Positions 32,493 to 45,722 of a DNA stretch of 64,000 nucleotides are shown one piece after another (within the stretch, counting starts at the first letter, position 1; every line of letters starts with the position of its first letter). The position numbers were made by a program, and so were the translations under genes. Source of the stretch: Brachycybe producta (lineage: Eukaryota > Arthropoda > Diplopoda > Playtdesmida > Andrognathidae); the NCBI GenBank assembly GCA_036925085.1, contig JAUPFP010000011.1:62001-126000 (forward strand). The letters are read 5' to 3'. A model generated the notes under the pieces. The model did not search any database and was not told where the DNA came from. It saw only the letters and a list, made by a program, of their open reading frames with translations.

Positions 32493-35289
32493 ACAGCAGA
32501 CGAGAGAGAAAAATACGGCGCGCATGAAAGCCCAATTTAAGGAAGTTGATCTTGTTCTGCTTTTTGACAAATTATCTTGACATTGGTCATAAACTGATAA
32601 TCGTGTATTTAATCGAATTTGCATGCTTGTATTTTAAGGCATTTGCAATTGAAGTCGTTTGCAATGCTATGAAATAGTGATAACGCTAATGTGTGGAGGA
32701 ACTCTACCCGATCCCTAGTCCTAGTACATGTAGGTCTAGGCTTCCTGCATTTGTTGATACAGTAACCGAGTGTGGTTAGCAATTTAGCAGTGCATTGAAA
32801 TGATATCGAATGAGCTGCTTGTAGTCAATAAGAATATTGAGGGGGGGGGGGGGGTTACTTGTCTAGACTTTAGAGTTTCGTTAGAGAACGCTTGCGTGGG
32901 ATACATTGAGAGTGCATTGTAGGAGTATGTCATCTTCTATAACAACACCAACACGTATGGAATGCAAACACTAGTTTAGCCAATCATGAAGCGTTACTGA
33001 TTCATTAATAGGGATATATTTTAACCCCAGTATAGAATACCGGTTACTGCGACTGGTCGTCGTCTGCTTTGTATGCACATAATTTTAATTGTTTCAGTTT
33101 TTTTTCCATCAAAGTGACGGAGGCTGTAGTCGTTTTCAAACAACTTTGCCAAAGTTTTCAAAAGCTCTTCCTTCAAATGAAGTTTTCAAATTGTGTAGAC
33201 CTTGAAAATGAGGGTTGCTTGAAGTTGGGTGTGGGTCCAATAAAATGAACTGTTAAGTTGTTAACTATGCAAGTTCATTATTATTAAAGTTAATTAATAA
33301 AATGAATAAAATGAAAAAGAAAAAAAAGTGGAATTGAAAAGTTGTAGCATTTCAGATAAAATTTTTCGATGCTTCAGCAGTTGGGGGCCCTAGCCCCTAT
33401 TATGGTTAAGACTTTAAACGAGTAGGCTGCTGACTGATAATTTATATTAAATTTGAAATTGAAACACCTAAGTTTTGCTTACACTTGTAGTATTACTGCA
33501 TACATAATTAACTAGATCAAAACTTCTAAAAGGTGAAAGAATATTTTGTCCTTGGTTAATTCTCTTGTGTTTGCGTGGAGATTTATTTTCTTCATTTATC
33601 TTGGTTTTTTAATAAAGTACAGGGTGATTATAAAGTCTCTAGTAATAGTATTTTTATTTAAGATGGCGAGAAATCCACACATGCACTGGATCAGTGTGAT
33701 TTGCAGTCATAGCACTACAGGCAATGTATGGGTTAGCTGAGATGTCCTTGTTTTATTTATCCACTAGTATTACACAAGATTTAGTTGCAAGAAATGAAAC
33801 TAGCTAGTGTTTGGCAACTCAAGACAATTTCTTTATTAAGTGGGGTGACTGCTCCGCCTCCTAGGTCAGGAGTTTTCAATTTATGGCTCGTAAGCCGCAT
33901 TCAGGACGCAGATATTTTTATAATATCAAATTGGTATGCATTCGTGGGGAAAACGTTATTAGACCTATCTGTAAAGAATACAGAAAAGGAGCGTCCGGAA
34001 ACAACATGTGGGTTTTGATGTGTGTGTGATTAACAAACGTGTCGGAGGAACTAAGCTAGCTCCGCCTATCTTTCTCAAGAAATCAACAAGCTATACCGCA
34101 TACTCCATACATGCTTTCTCAAGAAGAATAAATAGATTATAACGGCAGGAAAGAACGTGCTTCTATTGACGTTATGTTTGCATCATGCCGTTCTCATATG
34201 ACTGTTATGAGGACTTATATGGCCTAAAATTTGAGAAGGAAATGGCAAAATGAAGCATATCGGTGTTTTGCAGACTTGTCTAGAAGTGGGAGCACAAGAG
34301 TTTTTACCTTTTTTTAGTTTCCAATTGCGCCCAACATCTCTCTCTCTCTCTCTCTTTGGTCATTGAAAAAGAATTGACAGATGCGCTTGATTTTGTCATT
34401 TTCTACTAAAATACGACGTCATAAAGGAGGCAATAGTGTAAACATGATGTCTACATCCTACATCTTCCTGGTATAGAATCCGCCTTGTTCGTCATATTCA
34501 TTTTAATCTATACTCACTTGCTTTAGCAAGTATGTGCATCAGATGATTGCTGTCTCGTTTACAATATCGGGCGCTGTTTCTTCAAAGACGTCTCGCCCTG
34601 CCCACAAGTCGTTACCAGGCGCTAATCGCTATGTTGAAGTTACTTTTTACTTTAGGTTCTGCTGCAATCAACCAATTTTTGCTGTGTGAATCTTGCACAC
34701 ACATTCTTGAGAGAGAAAAAAAAAAAAAAGACGAACTGATTCAGTGAAGCAGCAAGACTTATTATCACAATTTGTTACAGGGCATATGGCATTGACTCTT
34801 ACTGTAAAAATGGCCTGCGAGATCAATCATTTTTGCACAAGAAATCCTTGCAAAGTATGTGTAGATCGGCGATCACATTTTCAATATTTAAAGCTAGATT
34901 CACCAAAATTGTGTTCTTGAATTACCGTAATTGTTACTGCCAATATGATATACTAGGCCTTACTCTTGCAAGTGGTTTCTTGCACACCATCTTATAGAAA
35001 ATGCTGATCTTTGTTGTTGCAAGATTCACAGCAACATTTGACTTATTTCTTGCAGGACATAAAATGTATAGTCAATGTGATAGCTGTGAAGTAAAGCGGA
35101 AAGTTCAGCAAAAACGCAGTTTCAAGAGACGGCGGAGCAGTTCCAGCTAATAGAGGTTTCTGGGGGCCTCGCTGATTACCTGTAGATAATATCCGGGAAC
35201 CTTCACAATTTTGAGAAGTTCCTGCTGACTTCTTCATACAATAACATATTTCATTATATTAATAACTAGCTTAAATTACAAAAATGTAG
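32493..35289. other. unassigned AT-rich DNA
   Basis: Includes a poly-G run near 32840-32853 and a CT microsatellite near 34339. TACAGGGTGATTATAAAGTC near 33619 looks like a transposon terminus without a partner. Confidence 0.45.
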
Positions 35290-35745
35290 GTCTTATAAAA
35301 CAGTACAATACAATAGAACCCTTCTCCTCCTGGAAGAAAAAAAGGTGTGACTTATTCACCCCATTTGTGTGTACGGTTCAGTATTGTTGCTAAAAAAGCT
35401 TTGAAAAGTTGAACAATTTCAAAGCTATATCTTCATGCTCTGGGGGTAGGTTGCAAGCTTTGAAGTTCTGTAAAATTAGCTCCCCAAAGCTTAGCTTGTT
35501 CACACATACATGTGGTCTTGCAAAGTTTACCCTATTTTATGACCTTTATATCCTATAAAACAGATACACAAAACAATAGAACCCTTCCCCTTCTGGAAGA
35601 AAAAAGGTGTGACTTATTCACCCCTTTTGTGTATCCGTTTCCTGATTGGTGCTTTGAGTTGCTAAGCTTTGAAAAGTTGAACAATTTCAAAGCTAGCTTC
35701 ATGCTCTGGCGAAGGCAAAAACCTGAAGCTCTGACGTCATTTTTG
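35290..35745. repeat. tandem duplication with about 260-bp spacing
   Basis: CAATAGAACCCTTCTCCTCC, AGGTGTGACTTATTCACCCC and TTTGAAAAGTTGAACAATTT at 35312-35425 recur in order at 35573-35685, about 260 bp later. The copies have diverged by substitutions and small indels. Confidence 0.85.
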
Positions 35746-37001
35746 AAGCTTCGCAGGCTGCTTTGCCGCTTAGCAAGGGAATATAAACCAAGCTCCTAAA
35801 CTAGTTGTTTCCAAAGGGTAGCTCATTAGTGTGACGTGAGTTTTACTAAAATGTGCCCCACGATTTCTTCATGCAAAAAAAAAAAAAATATTGTGCTACG
35901 AGCAAACCCCCCCCCCCCCCCCCCACACACACAGACAGCGCTCTGTAGTTAGTGTGTGTTCGTTGGTTCTCCGGTGGTGTTCTGTTGAAAGGCTAAACCT
36001 GCTATGTGATCACCTTGTATTAATTCATAACATGCTAAGAAACAGTTGAAGTCAGCATTGAGTTTGTGCGTTTCACATATTGAAACAATTTTCTTAAGTT
36101 GTGATTGGTCTAAAGTTGGATGAAGTTTTTTTTTTTTAATAACACGTTGCCAACAAGTGTGTGTTGATGTTGTAATAATCAAAATCTACTTTCTATACAT
36201 GTACTCTGTGTACTCTGTATTATACAGTATATTATATTTGCTCCTGTTTCCCTTTTTCTCATTGCATTCTCATTGCAAAGTCTCTCTTGTTAGACGACTC
36301 TCGTTCTACTAAGAAGTTTCGTTGGTCGGCTGATTGTTGTTTGATAATATAGTACTTCTTTTCCATTTTTTTTTTTTTTTTTTTTTTGCACTGTACCAAA
36401 AAAAAACCCCTTGAGTTGCCTTCTTAAATTAAGAGGGTGTTTTCCAAGATTTCTTTGCTCGGCCATTCCGTTAGCTTGGTTAAAACTGGCCTAAAATTGT
36501 GTATGCCGTTGCCGTTGATGTAGTTTTCGAAGGAAAACAGACCTGTGCGAGAAAAGTTTTTCTTCCTTCTTTCCTTTTGATAGAATTAGGAAATTTCAGC
36601 TGTAAAAAGTGTGTGTGGAACTAACTCTTGCTTCCGAGTTTACTTTTTCGGAATTGAAACTTTTTTTTCTTCTTCTTCTTCCAAGTTTGTCTAGTTTTTT
36701 TTTTTAAAAAAAAAAAAAAAGAATCGTAAGTTGTTTTTTTCTTTCTTATATTTTTAACTTCTATTTCGTGTTTACTGTTTGTTTGAAAATGTTTCTTTAA
36801 GTTTTTATTTAACTTATACAGTATAAGATTAGAAAGGCTAATCTCTTTTTTTTCCTCCTTCTTTTCCTTGCTTTTGACGTCAAATACGTTTTAATATGAT
36901 TTTTTTTTTGTTTTAAAAGAAAAAAAGGAAATGCAATCAGGGTATCTGGGCAAATTTCTTTTTAATAAAAATCTAAAAAAGTTTCTTAGAAAGTATTGCT
37001 A

Positions 37002-37003
<2 letters not shown>
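35746..37003. other. unassigned, homopolymer-rich
   Basis: Long T runs (36366-36387) and adjoining T/A runs (36693-36720) that could fold back. No gene. Confidence 0.5.
35905..35930. repeat. poly-C and CA run
   Basis: A C homopolymer of about 18 followed by CACACACACAGACAG. Prone to slippage; length may be unreliable. Confidence 0.85.
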
Positions 37004-37080
<77 letters not shown>

Positions 37081-37086
37081 AAGAGA
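37004..37086. repeat. GA microsatellite
   Basis: About 36 uninterrupted GA units, then AAAGAAAGAGA. Shorter GA runs occur at 4935-4951 and 51331-51353. Confidence 0.95.
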
Positions 37087-37192
37087 TGAAATCTGCAAAA
37101 GTCAGCTGGTAATTTTCAATTTTGTGGTCTTGGTTTTCATTATTTGCAGATTTATAAGATTTTTTTTAGGTTAAATGGCACTTAAAGCATTT

Positions 37193-37316
37193 AGGGTCGT
37201 GATTGCTTAAGTCAAAGTTAGTGCTAAACTGATCAATTTTTTTACATGAAATTTCCTATCTAAAGTTCATAAGTTTAGCATTAGCTTTGACTTAGCAATC
37301 ATTATGAATACGACCC
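37193..37316. mobile_element. palindromic MITE family K, copy K1
   Basis: GGGTCGTGATTGCTTAAGTC at the left and TTGACTTAGCAATCATTATG then AATACGACCC at the right; arms also share AGTTAGTGCTAAACT / AGTTTAGCATTAGCT. About 124 bp around a CATGAAA core. Same family as K2-K5. The GGGTCGTATTC-type terminus suggests a PIF/Harbinger- or IS4EU-like origin (inference). Confidence 0.7.
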
Positions 37317-37320
37317 GGAG

Positions 37321-37430
37321 AAACTGTTAAGTCAAAGGAAGAGCTAAACTCAATTAATGTCTGCATGAAACTTATACATCTAAAGTTAATTAGTTTAGCA
37401 CTAGCTTTGACTAAGCATTCGTTAAGAATA
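37321..37430. mobile_element. palindromic MITE family K, copy K2
   Basis: GTTAAGTCAAAGGAAGAGCT then AAACT through CATGAAACTTATACATCTAA to AGTTTAGCACTAGCTTTGAC and AAGCATTCGTTAAGAATAG. Head-to-tail with K1, so the pair forms a small tandem. Confidence 0.65.
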
Positions 37431-40400
37431 GTTAATCACTCTTACAGCTAACTTTTTAGTTTTTAACAAAATATCACTTGATCGATAGATAATTTCGTGA
37501 TTTGAAAACAACTTTGAGAAAGAAAAAAAAACTTGAAAATGTTTTCGAAACTAGAAGAGTAACTTAATTACTTAACGAGATTTTGATGTGGTAGGTTGGA
37601 AATGGATATCCGAAATGTAGGCTTATTATCTTGTGGCATTCAAACAGAATGTCGAAGGTCACAGTTTCGTCCCCCCCCCCTCCTCCTCTCCCTCCACCCC
37701 TCCTCCTCTCCCTCCACCCCAATTTGACAACCCACCTGTTGGTTAAACCATAGATCAAGTAAAAATGGCCGGGACTACATGCGCTTTTTTTTGTCTAAGA
37801 AGAAGTAAATGAGTGACGTGACAAGATTTTCATGTTGGATATCTTAAAAAAAAACCTCCACTTTTATGTTGAACCTGATATAAAAAATTATCCTGGTAAA
37901 ACAAAAACTATGGTAATTTTCAACCTGCCATAAGTTTATTATTAAAGGTAATAATATCTACATGAAAGTACCTTCAGTCGATCAAATTATTTACAATTCT
38001 AAATGCATATACGATTATGAAGTTTTATTAACAGCACTGCAATAAGTATTTAGCCTGTATACCTAGCCCATATACCACGACAGCAAGACATCATCATTGC
38101 TTTCTATTTTGTACGTGCGTTTCGCACTGAATGTGAGCCATAATCACTCTTAACTTTGGTTTGTATAGGAACTACTCTGGTGCCACTTTTATTTCATGAA
38201 ATACATTAGTGGACAAGGTAAGTAGACAGTAGAACAAAATAAACAAACCCCTCTTTAAACCTACTACATTTATACACTGGTATTAGGATGATGAAATCAG
38301 AGACAAGCTGAAATTATATATTTTTTTTCCCCCCGAAACTGTAGAGGCAAATGCAAAATATTTCAGCTGATTATTTCAGTTTCAGTTTCAACTCACAAAA
38401 AGAAAATATAGAACCCATCTTTAGGATTCGTAGATGAGCTTTAAATATTTCAAGCTGATTTGAAAGATCAGAACTAACGTTCTGATACATTTTTTGTTGC
38501 TTTTCATGACAAATTTTGAAACCTTAATCGGATGTTTAGCGATCATTTTGTATACCTTGTGCTTTAACACATGCATTGTGAGTAGTAATGATGGACTCCA
38601 TTGCTTTTTTTGGTTAAACATCATCAGAGGAAATGTCCAAAAAATATAGCTAACAATGTTTGATAGAAGTTGCGAATCAATTTCAGCTGAAGCCTACAGC
38701 AAAAGCTGAATGTTTTCATCGTCAGCTTTGTTTTAAATGCAAAAAGCTGCAGCTGAAATTGAACAACAGTACTTTCCATCTTCAGCTCAATTTTTTTTTG
38801 TGGCATGTTTAGCCTGCAAGAGTTTCCACTTTAAAGCCTTTAGCACACGAAACACTTTTTAAGTGCAAAATGTAGTTTTGTTGTCGTCCAAACTCGAAAA
38901 GGTCGAATTGACGGCGATGGTTGGAATGTGGGCCAAATGTGTATTTCGTATATGTCAAAGGCCGAAGTGATCCGTTTTGGCGACAACCGTACTTCATTTT
39001 GCATTCGAAAAGTGGTCAGAAAGTGGTGTTTGTGCCGATGGCGTTATATTGCTTCTTGTAGTTTTCATTATTGTTTTATATCATCTAAATTGTAGGCCTA
39101 TAATTTCTTACGTGTAACAAGATTTTCTTTTATTATTTTAACGTTTTATGGCGTCACTTCTTCGGTTTCTTTTTTTTTTTGGTCAAAATTTAAATAATTT
39201 TATGTAATTTCTCAGAATTTTTTTTTTCTGAAAAGATATCATTATTTCAGTAGATGTATGAACAATGAGGATGTTTCTCTTTTCTTTAGTTGCATGTTTT
39301 TGTGTGTTAGACGTTTTTTTGTTTGTTTCACTCGTCATTCAATCAGATGACTCAATGTTTTATTTTTATTTCAATTGTTGAGATGCAGAAATTTGATTGT
39401 CATATTTTTCTGTACGGTTTAATAACTTTGTATCAATTACTGACATTTTCGTACGTGCATACCTTGCTTAACGATAGGGGATGCCTTCCTGAAAATTGTA
39501 TTTTTAAATAGAACTACGGTATCGTTAACAAAATCATCATTGAAGTAAGAAAACAAAATGTGAAGGCGTTTGTTCATGAGGTAACTTTTAGCTATTGTAT
39601 ATGTTCGACTGACTGTATAAGCTTATTACAAATTAAAATTTGAAAGAAGACGAATATATGCTAATATTCTTCTTTGGGACACGTAAAATTGGCCCCCTTG
39701 GACAACATTCTTCAATGGAAGCTGTCAATTACAGTAAAGAATCTGAATTCAATTGATGAATGAATGGATTTAATGAAATAAGGATACCAAGAATTGAATT
39801 TATATCAAATTTATTCTTTATTAAAGCCTGGTTTCCACTAAAATATTTAACGGTAGATAAAAAAAAATTGTTAATTGTTAATTAATGTGTAGTGTTGTTT
39901 GTTGTCTAGCGTAAACAACACAGCAAAAGTTAAACTTGTAAACAATGCAGTTATGATAACTCTTGGCACAATTAAAGTCAGTCATTATAGAGTTATACTT
40001 ACTTTTTTGAGAATCGCCTTAGGCGTGTAACAATGATATGGGGTCTTGTTACCCAAATTAAACATACTTTGCACCTCTCCCTCGTCATAACCATTACAAA
40101 TAATCATGCTAATTTAATAATTAGCTTTGGTAATTGAGAAGTAAGGTTGATTATTTTAAAAGTTTATGACCAGAAGAGTGTTTTGGACAAAAATCTCCAT
40201 ATATTAGTTATAAAACTTAGGAGTATCTTGAGAGTGTCTTGACTATGGAGAGGCAGTAAACCTGGCAAGTAAACCTGTTGAGTTTTGTGCTGACGTTGCT
40301 AAATAAATCTAAGTGTTTTAAGTGTCTTAAATTATAAAATATTACTATGATAAACGTGTGTTTCCAATTGTTGAATGAGCATTGCTAGTTTTTATGCTTT

Positions 40401-40450
40401 TGTCATATCACTGGGCATGTTATTTATTGTTCACGTAACTTATTTTATTT
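37431..40450. other. unassigned AT-rich DNA
   Basis: Contains an E-like fragment near 37545-37600, a tandem CCTCCTCCTCTCCCTCCACC motif (37678-37720), and a cluster of AGCTGAA/TTCAGCT motifs at 38308-38790 of unknown meaning. A possible solo terminus, AAAGCCTGGTTTCCACT, lies at 39826. Confidence 0.4.
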
Positions 40451-40548
40451 GTAATGATTTTGAAGTCAAAGCTAGCACTTGGTAAATTCATCAACGTTTA
40501 CATGAAACTTGATCATGTGTTTAGCACAACCTTTAGGAATACGACCCT
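40451..40548. mobile_element. palindromic MITE family K, copy K3
   Basis: TGATTTTGAAGTCAAAGCTA then GCACTTGG, CATGAAACTTGATCATGT, GTTTAGCAC and GGAATACGACCC follow the K1 order; part of the right arm is deleted. Confidence 0.6.
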
Positions 40549-40766
40549 TAAAGCTTAAAGAAGCACTTTTTTTTTTCTCAACATGTGGGCTCCACAAGGC
40601 AAACAGAACAAAAGGTCTTGGTGGGAGGTTTGACACTGTACCTCATGTAGAGAGCCATATTGTTGCACTGCTGGATGTGTGTACCCATTGTTTAGGTAAT
40701 GTTATAGTTGCTTCACTGTAAGATGAAGTTTGTGACGTCAGAGAGGGGAGGGGTTGACAAAAAACC

Positions 40767-40861
40767 TTAGGATTGTGTCATTTAGTTTTGATAGAAAGGG
40801 ATGATAGCAAACGTTTTCGAAACGTGGTTCTTGCATTTCTTTTGTTTGTTATTACCTTCAT
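40767..40861. mobile_element. hairpin MITE family L, copy 2
   Basis: Begins TTAGGATTGTGTCATTTAGT like copy 1, followed by a similar GATAGAAAGGGATGATA and, further in, TTTTGTTTGTTATTACC. The right arm is lost or diverged. Confidence 0.45.
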
Positions 40862-41063
40862 TTTAATAGGACAAACTGTCAAGCCTACATTTTTTGTCCA
40901 TTATTCTGACGTCATAAGCTTTATATTACGATGAGGCGCTGCTTATATGGTTCCTGACTCTACAGCACTACAGTATAAAGCAGATGAAATCTCAGTATAC
41001 CCCAGTTTTTCTTTAGCAATGCCTGAGTTTCTACTAGTAAGAGCTAACTTCTGTCGTCTATCC

Positions 41064-41393
41064 TAGGGTTTCTCAAACCTTTTCCGAATGGCGGACCACT
41101 TGATAAGTGGTCGGATTCACATGCGGACCACCCACCATGCACTGGCATGCACTGGCGCAGGTAGCCTTGAGCCAATAATGGGGCACACTGCGTACGCCTT
41201 TATTAGAGCACAGAAATGCTTACATCAGAAAGTCATTGTAGTTATCATGATCGTGGTTATTATTATTATTGTAGTTAATATTAACCTACAATAATCTGTT
41301 TTTTTCTTCTTCTGACATTTGGAGTGTACGAGTGTAAAAATATTTTTTTTTCTTTATGGCACACCACCGCGGACAGCAGTTTGAGAAACACGG
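41064..41393. mobile_element. hAT/Charlie-like MITE, copy 1
   Basis: TAGGGTTTCTCAAACC at the left and TTTGAGAAACACGG at the right; just inside are GGCGGACCACTTG and CACCGCGGACAGC. Termini of the TTCTCAAAC type and GGTCCGC subterminal blocks resemble the hAT Charlie group. About 330 bp, non-coding. Confidence 0.65.
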
Positions 41394-42158
41394 TTCAAAG
41401 TACCCGCTGTCCACTTACGATATACCTATTGGATTATTGGTAATTTTATGATTAATTTAATGATCAAGTGAAAAAAAAAACGTATTATGCTACAGATGTA
41501 ATTAATTGCTTGAATGAAAATGACGCTATTTTAATAATTGGCACAAAACTTTAAAATCTTTTTGGAACACTCCTGCTAATCTTGAAAAAAATACAGTATA
41601 TTTTCACACAAGACGGGATGTGACAATTAGTATTTCATGACATTATCATATAAAATATAAAATTTTTAATTAGAATTCATTTTTCCCCATATGTTTCTGT
41701 TTTGTTTTTAATTCGTTGAAACTTGGATTGATGGTTTTTAGTAGTAGTTCCTGGAAAGATGTTTCAATATAATTTAGTTTAATTACTGTGTATAAGGGAA
41801 AATGTTTTGATTGTAACTTTAAAAAATTAGACAATTTGATCTCCGGTTTGTCTCAATTTTGTGTTTTTGAAGTGATGATTAATAGGAATTGAGACGTTTT
41901 ATTTCGATCACTTGTGTCGTTCTGAAGAAGAAGAAGAAGAAAAATGAATCTTCTTAATTCGTGGGAAGAAAATTAGATTTTCAAGGGTGTCGTCAAATAG
42001 TTGTGAAATAGTTTTCTCATAACTCCTTGAAAGTTTCCTGTTTAATTATTTTCAAATTAATTGTCCATCAAGGTGATTGATTCATTTTGGTATTCCTGTT
42101 ATTGACATTGATTTCAATTCAATGTTAACGTAGTCTGTGTTTGAGAACGCACCACAGC

Positions 42159-42456
42159 CAGTGTTTCTCAAAACTGTGGTCCGTGGCGGTGTGGCAGGTG
42201 GTCCGCGGACGGAATCATAGAGAAAAAAAAATATTTTTACACACGTTAACTGTCAGAACGGAAGTTAAAAAAAAAACAAAAAAAAACAGATTATACTCTG
42301 CTTAGTCAACAATAACTGATATAACCGCCACTGTGCTCGTAATATTAGGTGAACCGATACTTGAACGGATACTAGGTTCTTTTAAGGTGGGTGGTCCGCA
42401 CGTGCAACGACAACTTGTCTTGCGGTCCACCATTGGAAAAAGTTTGAGAAACACTG
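42159..42456. mobile_element. hAT/Charlie-like MITE, copy 2
   Basis: CAGTGTTTCTCAAAACTGTG at the left and AAAAGTTTGAGAAACACTG at the right, with GTGGTCCGCGGACGG and TTGCGGTCCACCATTGG subterminally. Related to the copy at 41064 in inverse orientation. No perfect 8-bp TSD is visible. Confidence 0.7.
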
Positions 42457-43689
42457 CACTGTGTGTGGTGTACGATCGCTCTATTCCTGCAGTAGCCTGT
42501 ACAACATGTGAAACAATTAGCAAACAGCCTGATTCAAACGGATCACTTTATGTCGCCACTCAAAGTAGTCGGTTTTTTTTGCACCACAGTAACGGTGAGT
42601 GGTTTGAGTCCGGCCAAAAGTGGCGACCACTGTTTGTTTGTTAGTCGTGATCAATCTTATGCACGTGGCCGCACTGACAACAGGACACAAAGTGGTCGGA
42701 GTCGCTGGCCTAACTTAGTAAGTTAAATAAACGATTCATTATTTAAAAATCTTATAGATTCAAAAAAATGTTATGGAACTGATAATATGACTGCGTGGTA
42801 TAGTATAAGCAGACAGTTTTCCTGCAATGTTCCTAGGAATGCATGAAACCTAGGTGTGTTGGTTGTGAATTGCACCTCAGGGTTCAAACCAAGAGTCTAG
42901 TCTATTATGATAATATTAAATTGGTAACATTTAGGCGGCTATGGTCAGTCTAAACTGGATTACATGTAATTCAAATCTACAATAATTCTCGTAACTTGAA
43001 ACGTAGGTCAGCAAACTTCTAAGTAAAGTGACGCTCATAAACAGGTTTCAGATTTGTCGTTTGCTTTTTTTTTTTATATTCGATTGCTATTTTTAATTGG
43101 TTAATCGTTAAAAGTTAGAACATTTCAAATGATTAGCGTCATCGTGTCTGTAATGTCTACATTCTATATTTTTTATTATTGATAATAATAATTATTATGA
43201 TGCATATTCAATGGCATATACTGTATATCTAACACCATATAAGTCCAGAAATGGATCTTATTTTATCTTTCGTTTTGTAGACCCACATTCAAGAAGGAGT
43301 CTTAACATTTCCTTCCGACTTCAGCTTGAAATTTCAATTCAGTCAAAATATACTTTCAACACTGAAACTCTTATATTTTTTTTTTTTTTGATGAACCAGG
43401 ATTTTTTCTACGTCAGAATTTTGCTGGGAGCTATTGAGGTAGGATTCAAGTTAAAGTTAACGTAGCATGTTTTCTTCTTGAATTTGGTCCGTAATTTGGC
43501 TTGTAATTGAGTTGTGGCAGAGTAATTCCCACATTCAAAAACGTTCCTTAATATAAAGTTATACGTAAACCATGAAGCAAATTAGCAATACAAAAAAAAA
43601 ACTAGTAATTCGATGGGGCGTTTTAAAGTTTAGCTTTGTTTTAGGTTTCACTTTGGCTTAAGTAACTTTTTAGAGAATACGGCCGTAAG
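42457..43689. other. unassigned sequence
   Basis: A segment rich in AGTGG/GGTCG (42590-42715) could be an old hAT fragment. No gene recognised. Confidence 0.4.
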
Positions 43690-43810
43690 TTAGGTACAAA
43701 CGGACAATATGGAATACTTCTGTCAAAATGACGTCGCAGACAATGCTTTCTATCTCTGCTGTGACGTTATTTTGTCTTGATTTCATTCCGTATTGCCGTT
43801 TGTCTTTAAC
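43690..43810. mobile_element. hairpin MITE
   Basis: ACAAACGGACAATATGGAAT, GTCAAAATGACGTCGCAGA at the left pair with the inverse GCTGTGACGTTATTTTGTC and TCCGTATTGCCGTTTGT at the right. About 120 bp. Immediately left (43640-43685) is a K-like right-end fragment with GAGAATACGGCC. Confidence 0.6.
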
Positions 43811-45722
43811 GTAGACGTAAGTTCATAACTGGAGCCTGCCTATAAGTAGTTTGTAACAAGATTACACTTAAAACAAGCATCCAAAATGATTATTTATTTT
43901 AATGAGTTTACTTGGTTAATTAGTACTCATTTTAGCTGCTATTTAAATCTATGTACAGATGATTAAATCAGAGCAAACTAATTAGAGTAATTATACAATG
44001 CACAATAGATCTATAGTGATAACAATACTTATTGAAGTAGCAGGGTTTCAAGAATAACAAGTTAAATATGTTTAGGCGCTTGTTTATATGGTAGAAATTA
44101 GATTTTATCTTCAGAGATTGAACTTGGCAGCGCTGTGTCAGCTATAGAGAGAGTTCTGTTGTATTCAAATTTCAGAACCTGCCTGCCTGCCTGCCTCCGC
44201 CTATTGACGGATGAATTTTCAATGAAATTGCTATTTTAAGTATTGTCGGGAAGTATCAAATTTTGTTGTCACGGCATTTTCAATGTCGTTATTTGTATTC
44301 TGTGTCAAAGTATTTGATTTGATTTGATTATGACGAAACGGAGGTTGCCTCTTGTACATAATGCTTTCAAGCACATTTTTTTTTTTGCTGTTTTTAGATT
44401 TTTATAGAATGTAAAATTCATCTTATTTTTATGGGTTTAAAAAAAATTTTTTTTTTCCAAGTATAATCAGGAAACAATAAGTCTTGAACATAAAAAAAAA
44501 ACATTCATTTTGAAATTGCAACTATAGCCTTGTCCCCCTCTTTTCTATATATGATAACATTGATAAGCCTTGTACAACTTCTGAAACATGCTGGAGATGT
44601 CCATCAGGTTTGTGCAAGTCCGGTTTGGCTGTTTTTTTTTTTTTTTTGGCGATTTTGCTGTTCTTTTTTGGCAGTTTGTCCAAGGGCTTCAATTTATATA
44701 TTAAAACTAAAAATTTGCAATTTAAAACTTTTTGGTGCGTTTCATAACGCGCATTACAACCGCGTATTCAATGGTTCAGTACGCAGAAACGTTAAAAAAA
44801 ACCCATGGGCTGTTTGTTTGTAATCGACTCCAGTAACTCCTGTAATACAAATAATTAATAAAACAAGTAGAATAAATAACTAGGAGCAGCAAGCTTCATG
44901 GGTAAATGTGTATCATAAACGATTTCGAAAATCGCTGCATGTATTTTTGTAAGGTTTTTAAAAAAATAAGTCTGTTTCATTGCGCGCTTACCCGTCCTAC
45001 GTATGAACCGCACGTAGGCGTTCTGAAATGCAACCACTTTTTTTTTTTAATCAAGCGTGTCCTGGTTCAGTGTGACTCTTGGCTTTCTTGAAATTAAATT
45101 TGTTAGGGAATTGATAATTTTGAAGACCACTTATACATGAAAAGCTCTCTCGGTGGTGCCAATCAAAAAAAAAAAAAGTGGATATAAATGTGACCATACA
45201 TTACATAAACGCGTGCAAGCAGTATAACACGTATCATTAGAGTAGTATTTTCAAGTTCACATTTATTCGTACTATACAAGCCTACAAAATGTGGAATAAT
45301 CACTTTTATTGGGTTTGTGTTTAACAATAGTGAAAGGATAAATTCATAACCGGTTTGTTTATTGTCTACTTTTTTTTTTCTTCTTCTCTCTCATATTTTA
45401 TTTTTGGTTTTGTTGTGTACATTATTTCTACTTGACTGGAAAGGCCCGCATACATTTGTAAGTCTGAGACTGCCTAAAATAAGCTATTTATAGCGAGACA
45501 CTAGTAACAAACTTTTAAATAAATTGAAGGGAAGGTCTTCTTCTTCTTCTTTTCCTTTAGGTAGACCTACTTTTTAATTTAGTCTGCATTTTAAAACATG
45601 GTGTTCTGCTTTCTTTGCTGCCCACGCTTTCTTACATCATATAAGATCTATTATTTACACTATATGAAGTAAGTAACTTATCAAGTTTTTGTTGTTTTTT
45701 TTTTTCAGAAAAAAATATTGTC
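43811..45722. other. unassigned AT-rich DNA
   Basis: CTGC/CTG-CC tetranucleotide repeat at 44180-44197; several T runs. ORFs up to 97 codons show no domain. Confidence 0.45.

Noticed and set aside
32251-32535. 94-codon minus-strand ORF as a gene
   Set aside because: It spans the TIRs of a CpG-rich MITE (32303-32492); the open frame follows from its GC content.
38308-38790. Cluster of AGCTGAA/TTCAGCT motifs as a regulatory array
   Set aside because: Spacing is irregular and there is no other support; composition may explain it.
42333-42726. Overlapping ORFs of 72-103 codons
   Set aside because: They run through a hAT/Charlie-like MITE and its flank on both strands with no domain.
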